37,771 bases of DNA, from positions 1 to 37,771 of the forward strand of contig JAFYPA010000119.1 of the NCBI GenBank assembly GCA_017560085.1. The letters run 5' to 3'. A model generated the notes under the pieces. The model saw nothing but the letters and a program-made list of their open reading frames with translations. It made no database searches and had not been told where the DNA came from. This DNA is from Clostridia bacterium. Lineage in GTDB: Bacteria > Bacillota > Clostridia > Oscillospirales > CAG-382. Positions 24,502 through 31,871 of this stretch are shown piece by piece. Each line of letters opens with the position of its first letter. The stretch's first letter is position 1. The translations under genes and the position numbers were made by a program.

Positions 24502-25656
24502 TTAAAAAATATTTTCCCACTTACCGCTGACGGATGATTTATATGCGGCGTCCATTATTCTGTTTACCTTTATGCCGTCGTTAAAGTCGGGATGGGATTT
24601 TGTTCCGCTGAATACATCGTTGCAGAGGCAATACATATTGTGGACGTGACCTCTTACCCAGTTTGTGGGCGATTTAATGCTCGGGAAGACGCCTCCGGGG
24701 GCGGGGTATCTCTGAGTGCACTCTATTTTTGTAAAGCCCGAATAGCCGCCGTAGGGCTCCTTCTGTGCGGTGTTGTCGTAGAACTCAAGAAAATTGGGCT
24801 GCATAAGGTCAAATCTTATTGCGCCGTCCTCACCGAAGACCTCGACATAGATGTCATCGTTTGTTCCGACGGTTACCTTGCTGACCTCAAAGGAGCCACA
24901 GGCACCGTTTTTAAGTCTTGCAAGTGCGTAGAAGGCTTCGTCTGCGTTTGTTTTCCAGATTTCGCCGTCCATTCCCTTGCGCTCGGGATAGGCTATCTGT
25001 GAAAGTCCGCAGATGCTTTCGAATTCGTTTTCGCCTCCGCCCATAATAAAGGAGAGAAGGTCGATAACATGCGAGCCGAGGTCGAAGAGTACGCCTCCGC
25101 CGCAGATGTCCTTGTTCTGCTTCCAGCCTGCGGTTTTGTTTTTATCCGTTGCGGAGGAATGTCTGTAGGAGGCTCTGAAGGAAAGGATTCTTCCGAGTCT
25201 TCCCTCCTCCACTATCTGCTGTGCTCTCATTGTCACGGGAAGGTGTCTGTTGTTAAAAACAGTTCTGTGAACGAGGTCGGGATACTGTGCAAGGAGCTTT
25301 TCAAGCTTTTCGCATTCTTCTCCGTTAACGACAAGAGGCTTTTCGCACATAACGTGCTTTCCGTGCTCAAATGCACGCTTTATCTGGTCGTAGTGGAAGA
25401 TATTGGGTGTACAGATGTCGATGATATCGATTTCGTCGTTGGAGATTATTTTCTCGTAATCCGTTTCGGCGTAGAGATAGCCGTAATCCTCCTTCATTTT
25501 TTCTGCCTTTTCCGCTGTTCTTGCCGAGATTGTATGGCATACGGGCAAAAACGGGAGGTCCTTATAATAGAAGGGGATGTTCTTTATTGCATAGGAATGG
25601 GTTCTTCCCATTGAGCCTGCTCCGATTACGGCGATATTTATTATTTTCTTTTCCAT
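24502..25656 (-). CDS. Gfo/Idh/MocA-family NAD(P)-dependent oxidoreductase
   Basis: A 384-residue cytoplasmic dehydrogenase. The Rossmann domain (about 5-125) has the dinucleotide motif VIGAGSMGRTHS and the family EKPL motif (HGKHVMCEKPL, about 88-98). The C-terminal alpha/beta domain contains GGGVLFDLGSHVIDLL, with the His expected near the active site. Members oxidise or reduce sugars, inositols and their derivatives. AAAGGTGA lies upstream of the ATG and the gene is preceded by its own promoter. Co-transcribed with the MATE gene. Substrate unknown. Confidence 0.92.
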   Translation of the reverse strand: MEKKIINIAVIGAGSMGRTHSYAIKNIPFYYKDLPFLPVCHTISARTAEKAEKMKEDYGYLYAETDYEKIISNDEIDIIDICTPNIFHYDQIKRAFEHGKHVMCEKPLVVNGEECEKLEKLLAQYPDLVHRTVFNNRHLPVTMRAQQIVEEGRLGRILSFRASYRHSSATDKNKTAGWKQNKDICGGGVLFDLGSHVIDLLSFIMGGGENEFESICGLSQIAYPERKGMDGEIWKTNADEAFYALARLKNGACGSFEVSKVTVGTNDDIYVEVFGEDGAIRFDLMQPNFLEFYDNTAQKEPYGGYSGFTKIECTQRYPAPGGVFPSIKSPTNWVRGHVHNMYCLCNDVFSGTKSHPDFNDGIKVNRIMDAAYKSSVSGKWENIF

Positions 25657-25691
25657 TATTTCACCTTTGAATATGTATTATTGACCTTACC

Positions 25692-25720
25692 ATTTTATCA
25701 CACTTTAGTGGTAATATCAA
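25692..25720 (-). promoter_or_regulatory. Promoter of the Gfo/Idh-MATE operon
   Basis: On the minus strand, TTGATA (25715-25720), 17-base spacer, TAAAAT (25692-25697), 36 bases before the ATG. Confidence 0.75.
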
Positions 25721-25747
25721 GTACTTTTTCAAAATTTAAAATTCAAC

Positions 25748-25978
25748 TCATCCGAAAAGATATTTAAGCAAGAGCGAGAAAGCAGCCGTAAGCGAAAGCG
25801 CGCATAATACGTTTTCAAGATACAGTATTCCGCTTGAGGAAACTGTGTAAAGTGACAGATTTTCGGGTGGCATCGAGAGAAAAAGGGTAAGTGCTATGGT
25901 ATAGCAAAGTATAATAAAGAGTGAAATATGCAGAAAAGTCTGCAATGCGGTTGAATAATTAAGGTATTTTTTTAACAT
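25748..25978 (-). CDS. Small two-segment membrane protein
   Basis: A 76-residue hydrophobic protein with two predicted transmembrane helices (about 13-33 and 48-72) joined by a short polar loop. The ribosome-binding site GTGAGGA lies 7 bases before the ATG, which supports it as a real gene despite its size. I recognise no family. It lies between the Gfo/Idh promoter and nrdR, divergent from nrdR. Confidence 0.55.
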   Translation of the reverse strand: MLKKYLNYSTALQTFLHISLFIILCYTIALTLFLSMPPENLSLYTVSSSGILYLENVLCALSLTAAFSLLLKYLFG

Positions 25979-26013
25979 TTTTATTCCTCACTATAAATAT
26001 TTGAAAATTTCTA

Positions 26014-26042
26014 TTTACTTTTTCAAAAAAAGGGTATATAAT
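26014..26042 (+). promoter_or_regulatory. Promoter of nrdR
   Basis: TTTACT (26014-26019), 17-base spacer, TATAAT (26037-26042), 36 bases before the ATG. Confidence 0.75.
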
Positions 26043-26078
26043 GAAATCAAACTAAAAGGATACGAAAGGATACAGCCT

Positions 26079-26537
26079 ATGAAATGCCCGGTTTGCGGTA
26101 ATATTGACAGCAAGGTTCTTGACTCAAGACCCAACAGCGATTTTTCTTCCATCCGAAGAAGAAGAGAATGCACACAGTGTCAGAAAAGATTTACCACCTT
26201 TGAAACAATTGAAAACGTTACCTTCTCCGTAATCAAGAAGAACAAGACAAGAGAGCTCTTTGACAAGAGAAAGCTTCTTGACGGAATGATTAAGGCTTGC
26301 GAAAAGAGACCCGTTCCGATTACGGAAATCGAAAAGGCGGCTACCGATATCGAGCAGACTCTTCAGAGCACAATGAGAGTTGAAATTCCTTCTGCGGAAA
26401 TCGGCGAGCTTGTTATGGCAAAGCTTAAGGCACTTGACGACGTTGCTTATGTAAGATATGCCTCCGTTTACAAGCAGTTCAAGGACATCGGCACCTTTAT
26501 GGAGGAGCTCAAGCAGATTCTTGGCGAGGACAAATAA
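26079..26537 (+). CDS. nrdR: Transcriptional repressor NrdR
   Basis: NrdR represses ribonucleotide reductase genes in response to ATP/dATP. The 152-residue protein has the N-terminal zinc ribbon (Cys3, Cys6, Cys31, Cys34: MKCPVCG and CTQCQKRF) with the DSR motif, and an ATP-cone domain (about 46-136, VIKKNKTRELFDKRKLLDG to VRYASVYKQFKDI). Length is typical. The ATG at 26079 is chosen because the zinc ribbon begins there and AAAGGA lies 9 bases upstream; the in-frame extension covers the promoter. A monocistronic gene ended by a strong terminator. Confidence 0.97.
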   Translation: MKCPVCGNIDSKVLDSRPNSDFSSIRRRRECTQCQKRFTTFETIENVTFSVIKKNKTRELFDKRKLLDGMIKACEKRPVPITEIEKAATDIEQTLQSTMRVEIPSAEIGELVMAKLKALDDVAYVRYASVYKQFKDIGTFMEELKQILGEDK

Positions 26538-26540
26538 AAT

Positions 26541-26577
26541 ATCCCGGGATTGATTGTCAGTCCCGGGATGTCTTTTT
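26541..26577 (+). terminator. Terminator after nrdR
   Basis: ATCCCGGGA (26541-26549) pairs with TCCCGGGAT (26561-26569), followed by GTCTTTTTATT. Confidence 0.9.
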
Positions 26578-26596
26578 ATTTATTCGGTTGGTTTTA

Positions 26597-28270
26597 TCAG
26601 TTGGGGAAGGAAATTCCGTACTTGATCTGTGTTTCGGGATTTACGAAGCATCCGCCCACACTGTTTGCGTAGAATACTGTATCACTGTAGGGTGTATAGC
26701 CCGTGCTTCCCACAGTACCGATTACAGAGCTCTTATCAACACTGTCACCGCTCTTACAGCTTACAGAGCCGAGGTTCATATAGTAGGAAAGAACTCCGAG
26801 GCCGTGGTCGATTATTACGGCGTTGCCCGAGTATGCGGTAGAGCCCGCAAAGATTACGGTTCCCTTATTTGCGGCAATTACGCTTGCACCGTTTGCACCG
26901 CTTATGTACATACCATCGGAAATTCTTTCGTTGCCTGCGATATTGAGCTTATAGCCGAATGCACACGCGGTTTTGCCGTCCTTTACGGGAAGAACAAACT
27001 TGCCGTCCCAGAGCATTGTATCCGAGCAGGTATGTCTGTGCTCGCCGATAAGTGCGGTATACTCGTTTACATTGTCATCGGTAAGAAGCTCTGTGATTTC
27101 GGTGGAGGGCATAATGATTTCTGTCTCGCCGAATTTCTTTCTGGAGTTTACTCTGAACTTAACTACGCTTGTGCCTGCATTTTCCGTTACCTTTATATCA
27201 TAGCTTCCCGCAGCGGCATCAGCCTTGATGGGCACATAGATATACTGCTTTCCGTTGTGGATAAAGGACTCTGTTATTGCGGACATAAAGTCAGCCTGAG
27301 CTGTTACCTTTTCTCCTGCGTTTCCGCCCTTTACCTCGATGATTGTAAATTCACCGGCACCAAGCTCTGCGTCCGCAAGCTTGAAGTTTGAGGGAACATC
27401 GTAGAGCAGCTTGAAGTTATACTTTGCGCTTCCGTAGTAGTCGGTATCGCTTCCCTCAAGCCATTCTGCGTCAACGGTGATATCAAACACTGTGTCCTGA
27501 GCTTCCTTAAGATTAAGAGGAAGTGCGGAGGGCTCACCGCTGTAAACCACATTCACGCCGTTCTTTGCTGTTACGTTAAGAGTAGAAGGAGCGGCATCAA
27601 GTCCGAAGCTCATCTTAAATTCGGTAGCTCCCTTGGGGAATGTAACGCTCGGAAGCTCGGATGCGCTCTCGCTGTCTGCTCTTGCAACAAGCTCACCGTC
27701 AAGTCTTGTGTAATTCCAGGAATATGTATCCGCGGAAACAGCGGAAGAAACAGGCTCTGTGCCGTTTACATATTCGATATAAAGCTTTGCTACATTTGCG
27801 TACTTATTGGAATCGGCAAACTCGTCTCTTACAAGAAGAAGTCTTGCGTCCTCAGCCTTGATAGAATAGAGCTGCTCGTTGATATCCTTAAAGAAGCAAT
27901 TGGCTTCGCTCTCGGAGGACATAATGAACTCATATGCATATTCCTCGGCACCGCCGATATAGTTTACGCTGTAGTGTGTGAAAACCTCATCTGCAAGTCT
28001 CGGCATATCGTTTACGGGACTGCTATCGTTTACTACCTTGAGGTACATTTCAAGGCATTCCTTGTCGTCTGTTGTATATTCCTTGAGAAGAGTGCCGTCG
28101 GCAGAGAGAATCTTTACCTTACTAAGTCCTGCAGTTTCGCTGACACCCGAGCTGCCGGGGATTCCGCTGTCGCCTATTCCGCCGTTTCGTCCGGTGATTC
28201 CGACGATTATTGCCGCTACCATAGGTACGCATAAAACCGCACAACAAACAATTCTTCCGATTTTATTCAT
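26597..28270 (-). CDS. Exported protein with degenerate M23 (LytM-type) peptidase domain
   Basis: 557 residues: an N-terminal membrane segment (about 5-27), then about 400 residues of beta-rich segments, and a C-terminal M23 domain (about 445-545) with the fold motifs intact (GTVIFAGSTAYSGNAVIIDHG, SGDSVDKSSVIGTVGSTGY). All zinc-site residues are replaced: by alignment with LytM, the H-x3-D pair becomes Ser451/Tyr455, the central His becomes Asn499 (YYMNL), and HxH becomes Asp530-Thr-Val532. It is therefore probably not an endopeptidase but a binding or regulatory domain, like EnvC, NlpD or Bacillus SpoIIQ. GGAGGT precedes the ATG and a near-consensus promoter lies upstream. Confidence 0.85.
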   Translation of the reverse strand: MNKIGRIVCCAVLCVPMVAAIIVGITGRNGGIGDSGIPGSSGVSETAGLSKVKILSADGTLLKEYTTDDKECLEMYLKVVNDSSPVNDMPRLADEVFTHYSVNYIGGAEEYAYEFIMSSESEANCFFKDINEQLYSIKAEDARLLLVRDEFADSNKYANVAKLYIEYVNGTEPVSSAVSADTYSWNYTRLDGELVARADSESASELPSVTFPKGATEFKMSFGLDAAPSTLNVTAKNGVNVVYSGEPSALPLNLKEAQDTVFDITVDAEWLEGSDTDYYGSAKYNFKLLYDVPSNFKLADAELGAGEFTIIEVKGGNAGEKVTAQADFMSAITESFIHNGKQYIYVPIKADAAAGSYDIKVTENAGTSVVKFRVNSRKKFGETEIIMPSTEITELLTDDNVNEYTALIGEHRHTCSDTMLWDGKFVLPVKDGKTACAFGYKLNIAGNERISDGMYISGANGASVIAANKGTVIFAGSTAYSGNAVIIDHGLGVLSYYMNLGSVSCKSGDSVDKSSVIGTVGSTGYTPYSDTVFYANSVGGCFVNPETQIKYGISFPN

Positions 28271-28314
28271 TTATGTTTACCTCCGAAAAAATTTGATAAT
28301 CTTGTCCGTATATT

Positions 28315-28343
28315 ATTATACACCCAAACTTTTAAGAGGTCAA
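28315..28343 (-). promoter_or_regulatory. Promoter of the degenerate M23 gene
   Basis: On the minus strand, TTGACC (28338-28343), 17-base spacer, TATAAT (28315-28320), 45 bases before the ATG. Confidence 0.85.
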
Positions 28344-28397
28344 GTATTTTCGGTGAATATAAGCAAAAATTTTAATATAAATCACGCAATTTTCACC

Positions 28398-28426
28398 TTG
28401 ACAAAGACAAGATTATATTGTATCAT
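28398..28426 (+). promoter_or_regulatory. Promoter of ribF
   Basis: TTGACA (28398-28403), 17-base spacer, TATCAT (28421-28426), 32 bases before the ATG. Confidence 0.8.
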
Positions 28427-28457
28427 ATTTATGTATAAAAATTTCAAGGAACGAAGA

Positions 28458-29384
28458 ATGAATATATATAATTTCAACACTGTTCTGACAGGCAAAAAAA
28501 GCTGTGTGGCGCTGGGAAATTTCGACGGTGTTCACACGGGTCACAAGAAAATAATCTCTGCCGCTGTCGCTTATGCAAGAGAGTCCGGACTGTCGTCCTG
28601 CGTATACACCTTTGACAGTCATCCAACTCTTACTCTCGGCAACGCCAAGCCCATTATCACGGATAATTCGGAAAAGGCGGAAATCATAAGAAAGCTCGGC
28701 TGTGATGCTCTTTACTATGAGTGCTTTGAAAGCGTAAGAGAGCTGTCCCCGAAGGAATTCTGCCACAGAATCCTCAAGGACAAGCTGAACGCCGAATGTG
28801 TTTTCTGCGGTGAAAATCACAGATTCGGGTACAAGGGCTCGGGCACGGTTGAGGATTTAAAAAGAGAGCTTGCACCCCTCGGAATCGGTGTAAGCGTTAT
28901 TCCCTATGCAACCTATGAGGGAGAAATTATTTCTTCCTCGAAAATCCGCACTCTTATTGAGGACGGTAATATTAAAGTGGCTACTGAGCTTCTCGGACAG
29001 AGATATTCCGTAAGCGGTACTGTTATGCACGGAAAAAAACTCGGAAGGACGCTTGGCTTCCCTACCCTGAATATTCCCGTGGGAATCGGAAGGGTTACGC
29101 CGAAATTCGGGGTTTATGTAACGGAATGTCTTCTTGACGGTGTTATTTACAAGGGTGTTTCAAACATCGGCATCCGTCCTACGACGGACAGCGAAACGGA
29201 AAACAGCAGACTTGTCAACTGCGAGACATACCTTATGGGCTTTTCGGGCGATGCTTACGGCAAGGAAATCACGGTTTATTTCAATGATTTCATTCGTCCT
29301 GAAATGAAATTTGACTCGGTTGAGGCTCTGAAGGAGCGTATTTCCGAGGATGTTTTGACGGCGAAGGAGTATTTTTCGCTCTGA
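28458..29384 (+). CDS. ribF: Bifunctional riboflavin kinase / FAD synthetase
   Basis: RibF makes FMN from riboflavin and then FAD. The 308-residue protein has the N-terminal nucleotidyltransferase domain with GNFDGVHTGH (20-29) and ISSSKIRTLI (about 155-165), and the C-terminal flavokinase domain with GTVMHGKKLGRTLGFPTLNI (about 185-204) and TYLMGFSGDAYGKEITVYF. Start at 28458: AAGGAACG lies upstream and the promoter fits; the open frame farther upstream is spurious because it runs through the promoter and the M23 gene. Followed after 43 bases by the DD-carboxypeptidase-like gene, perhaps co-transcribed. Confidence 0.96.
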   Translation: MNIYNFNTVLTGKKSCVALGNFDGVHTGHKKIISAAVAYARESGLSSCVYTFDSHPTLTLGNAKPIITDNSEKAEIIRKLGCDALYYECFESVRELSPKEFCHRILKDKLNAECVFCGENHRFGYKGSGTVEDLKRELAPLGIGVSVIPYATYEGEIISSSKIRTLIEDGNIKVATELLGQRYSVSGTVMHGKKLGRTLGFPTLNIPVGIGRVTPKFGVYVTECLLDGVIYKGVSNIGIRPTTDSETENSRLVNCETYLMGFSGDAYGKEITVYFNDFIRPEMKFDSVEALKERISEDVLTAKEYFSL

Positions 29385-29427
29385 GATTTACTATGCCTTA
29401 TTTAAGGTCATAACCGAAAGGATTTTC

Positions 29428-30777
29428 ATGTATATAAATAAAAAATTCATCTGTTTTTTTGTGGGCATAATGCTGTCACTTACTATGCTTCTGCCCGTTG
29501 CATTTGCCTCGTCCGAGCCGTCTTACATTAACGGCAAGACCTTCTCGGATTACTGTGGCACTGAGTTTCCCGAAACCACTGCGGGAAGCATTGCGGTTTA
29601 TAATCCCGAGAGCGGATTTATGATTTACGAGAAGAATTCGGACAGTGTTATTTTCCCCGCTTCCACCGTAAAAATAATGACTGCTATTGTCGCATACGAA
29701 AGCATTCCCGACAAATCGGTGCACATTACGGTTACGGAAAAGGTTGCAAAGCAGACGGCGGGACTTCGTCTCGGTCTTGCGGCAAATGAAATATACACAG
29801 CTGAGGATCTTATCCGTGCGGTGCTTATCTGCGGCTCAAACGATGCGGCAAACCTTCTTGCAGACCACGTTTCGGGCGGTAAGAGAGACAAGTTCATTGA
29901 GCTTATGAACAACAAGGCGAAGGAGCTCGGATGCACCTCCACCAACTTTACAAACGTTACGGGTCTTCACGATCCCGAAATGACAACCACCGTAAGCGAC
30001 CTTTTGAAAATAGCTCTTTACGCATACGAAAACGACGATTTGACTGAGTGGTCAACCTCTGCGGCGTACTCGTTTGCTTCCGTTACAGATCCCGACAACT
30101 ACAAGCTCAGATACAACAGAAACGATTTTGTTTCCAGAAACAACAGTGCAAAGTATTATTACAAAAATGCCTTCGGTCTGAATTCGGGCTCTACAAAGGA
30201 GGCGGGCAACTGTCTTGTGACAGCCGCAGAATCCAAGGGTATCACCTATGTCTGCATAGTTATGAATTCTCCGATAATTGAGGATGACAACACGAATTAC
30301 GCTTACATAGATGCAAAGGCACTTCTCAACAAATGCTTTGACAACTATGAGATAAAGAGCGTTCTTGACACATCGTCGCCCGTATCCGAAATTGCGGTAA
30401 ATCTTTCCGCGGGTACTGACCATATTCAGCTTTTCCCCGTTTCTACCGTTTCCCATCTTCTTCCGAAGGAGCTTTACGAGTCCGACCTTATTTTCGAGAA
30501 AAACATCCCTGCAGAGGTGCAGAATGCTCCCATTGCGGCAGGTGATGAATTCGGGGAAATTATAATTAAGTTCAAGGACAATTACATTATCGGAAAGAGC
30601 AGGCTTGTAAGCAATCAGAGCGTTGAGCGCAGTGCCGTGCTTTTCACCATTGAAAAAATCAAGGAATTCGTTTCGGGGACATTCTTCATTGTAACCGTTA
30701 TAACCGCAGTTGTACTGTTTATTCTGTACACCTTCCTTTCCGTAAGAAGTAAGCGCAGAAGATATTGGTTCAAATAA
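29428..30777 (+). CDS. PBP5-type D-alanyl-D-alanine carboxypeptidase homologue with altered active site
   Basis: A 449-residue S11-family protein: signal peptide (about 1-28, cut near AFASSE), penicillin-binding domain (about 50-290), a beta-rich region (about 310-400) and a C-terminal transmembrane helix (about 415-437) followed by a basic tail, so it is membrane-anchored outside the cell. SxxK is intact (Ser79-Thr-Val-Lys82). SxN reads Gly136-Ser-Asn138 and KTG reads Asn252-Ser-Gly254 (GLNSGSTKEAGNC). Loss of the KTG lysine and SxN serine predicts weak or no carboxypeptidase activity. The AAGGAT site upstream supports the ATG. Function may be structural or regulatory. Confidence 0.88.
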   Translation: MYINKKFICFFVGIMLSLTMLLPVAFASSEPSYINGKTFSDYCGTEFPETTAGSIAVYNPESGFMIYEKNSDSVIFPASTVKIMTAIVAYESIPDKSVHITVTEKVAKQTAGLRLGLAANEIYTAEDLIRAVLICGSNDAANLLADHVSGGKRDKFIELMNNKAKELGCTSTNFTNVTGLHDPEMTTTVSDLLKIALYAYENDDLTEWSTSAAYSFASVTDPDNYKLRYNRNDFVSRNNSAKYYYKNAFGLNSGSTKEAGNCLVTAAESKGITYVCIVMNSPIIEDDNTNYAYIDAKALLNKCFDNYEIKSVLDTSSPVSEIAVNLSAGTDHIQLFPVSTVSHLLPKELYESDLIFEKNIPAEVQNAPIAAGDEFGEIIIKFKDNYIIGKSRLVSNQSVERSAVLFTIEKIKEFVSGTFFIVTVITAVVLFILYTFLSVRSKRRRYWFK

Positions 30778-30781
30778 TACG

Positions 30782-30812
30782 AAAGCTCCACTTTTAAAGT
30801 GGAGCTTTATTT
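30782..30812. terminator. Bidirectional terminator between the dac-like gene and coaD
   Basis: AAAGCTCCACTTT pairs with AAAGTGGAGCTTT around a very short loop and is followed by ATTTGTTTT. It lies between convergent genes. Confidence 0.88.
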
Positions 30813-30815
30813 GTT

Positions 30816-31298
30816 TTATATAAGCCTCAGAAGCAAATTTTCATTGTGGACATACTTGGAAACGGATAAATTCATTCCTATAAGCTGTCTTACAAGGCTT
30901 GAGCTTGTGTGGACAAACTCGGGAGCTGCCTGCAAATAAAGCGTTTCGATACCTTTGCCGTACTTTTCCAGTGCTATATTTTTGTTTACGCAAGCCATCT
31001 GGGATTCGTACTCAACATCGTTTTCGTTGCGGATTCCCTTTACTATGAAGTCTATGCCGTTATCGTGAGCAAAATCAACCACGAGTCCGTCGTATGCGAT
31101 TACCTCTACGTTATCAAGCTCCTTTACGGCATCGTTGATGTATTCAATGCGCTTCTGCTCGGAAAGAAATCCTTTTTTGGCACTATTGAAGCCTACCATC
31201 ACTACAACCTTATCAAAGGTAGCGCTGCATCTTTTAACAACATCAAGATGTCCGAGCGTGAACGGGTCGAAGCTTCCCGGAACAAGCACCTTACTCAT
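30816..31298 (-). CDS. coaD: Phosphopantetheine adenylyltransferase
   Basis: CoaD transfers AMP to 4'-phosphopantetheine, the penultimate step of coenzyme A synthesis. The 160-residue product has the nucleotidyltransferase motif GSFDPFTLGH (8-17) and the C-terminal SSSLVRQLI, with KGIRNENDVEYE in between. ATG at 31298 has AAGGAGAG about 9 bases upstream; a GTG two codons earlier is less likely. Overlaps the end of rsmD by 8 bases: rsmD-coaD is a common Firmicutes pair. Confidence 0.96.
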   Translation of the reverse strand: MSKVLVPGSFDPFTLGHLDVVKRCSATFDKVVVMVGFNSAKKGFLSEQKRIEYINDAVKELDNVEVIAYDGLVVDFAHDNGIDFIVKGIRNENDVEYESQMACVNKNIALEKYGKGIETLYLQAAPEFVHTSSSLVRQLIGMNLSVSKYVHNENLLLRLI

Positions 31299-31860
31299 CT
31301 GCACTCTCTCCTTCGTGATAATCGAAAATGTAGGTTATTACTCTGCTGTACTTATACTTCTTTCGAAGTGTAAGTCCGTGAACGTCACCGTCGATATCGT
31401 CCTTGTCCGTTTCGCAGACAACTATACAGCCGTCGGCAAGGATATCCGTTCTTGTGAGCTTCTTGAGGATTTCGTCCTTCATGCTCTTGGCATAGGGCGG
31501 GTCGAGGAAGATTATATCGAACTTTTCTCTGCCGTTTGCGGACTTTAAGTATTCGCTGTAGTCCATTCTTGAGATACGGCAGGACTTTATGAGACCTGTC
31601 TTCTTGGCATTGGTTTTGATAATCTCAACAGCCTCCGCGCTCTCGTCTATCATAACCGCACTTTCCGCTCCGCGGCTAAGTGCTTCAAGAGCCATCTGAC
31701 CGCAGCCGGAGAACAAATCGAGAACTCTTTTGCCCGCAAGCTCAAACTGAATTGCGCTGAAAATACCTTCCTTTGTTCGTTCGGTGGTGGGTCTTGTTAT
31801 TTCTTCTCCCTCGAGGGTTGCAAGCTTTACGCCTCTTGCTATACCTGTTATTATACGCAT
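31291..31860 (-). CDS. rsmD: 16S rRNA (guanine(966)-N2)-methyltransferase
   Basis: RsmD methylates G966 in 16S rRNA. The 189-residue Rossmann methyltransferase begins MRIITGIARGVKL, has the RPTTERTKEGIFSAI segment, SAM motif I LDLFSGCGQMALEALSRGA and the catalytic DPPY (FLDPPYAKSM) of N6/N2 methyltransferases. Length is standard. It lies 11 bases after uvrC and overlaps coaD, so one operon. Confidence 0.95.
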   Translation of the reverse strand: MRIITGIARGVKLATLEGEEITRPTTERTKEGIFSAIQFELAGKRVLDLFSGCGQMALEALSRGAESAVMIDESAEAVEIIKTNAKKTGLIKSCRISRMDYSEYLKSANGREKFDIIFLDPPYAKSMKDEILKKLTRTDILADGCIVVCETDKDDIDGDVHGLTLRKKYKYSRVITYIFDYHEGESADE

Positions 31861-31871
31861 TTGGATTCTCC

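Noticed and set aside
26001..26078. Upstream extension of nrdR
   Set aside because: It overlaps the nrdR promoter, and the zinc-ribbon Cys3 position requires the start at 26079.
27978..28457. Upstream extension of the ribF reading frame
   Set aside because: It runs through the promoter and antisense to the M23 gene; the ribF ribosome-binding site and FAD-synthetase N-terminus fix the start at 28458.
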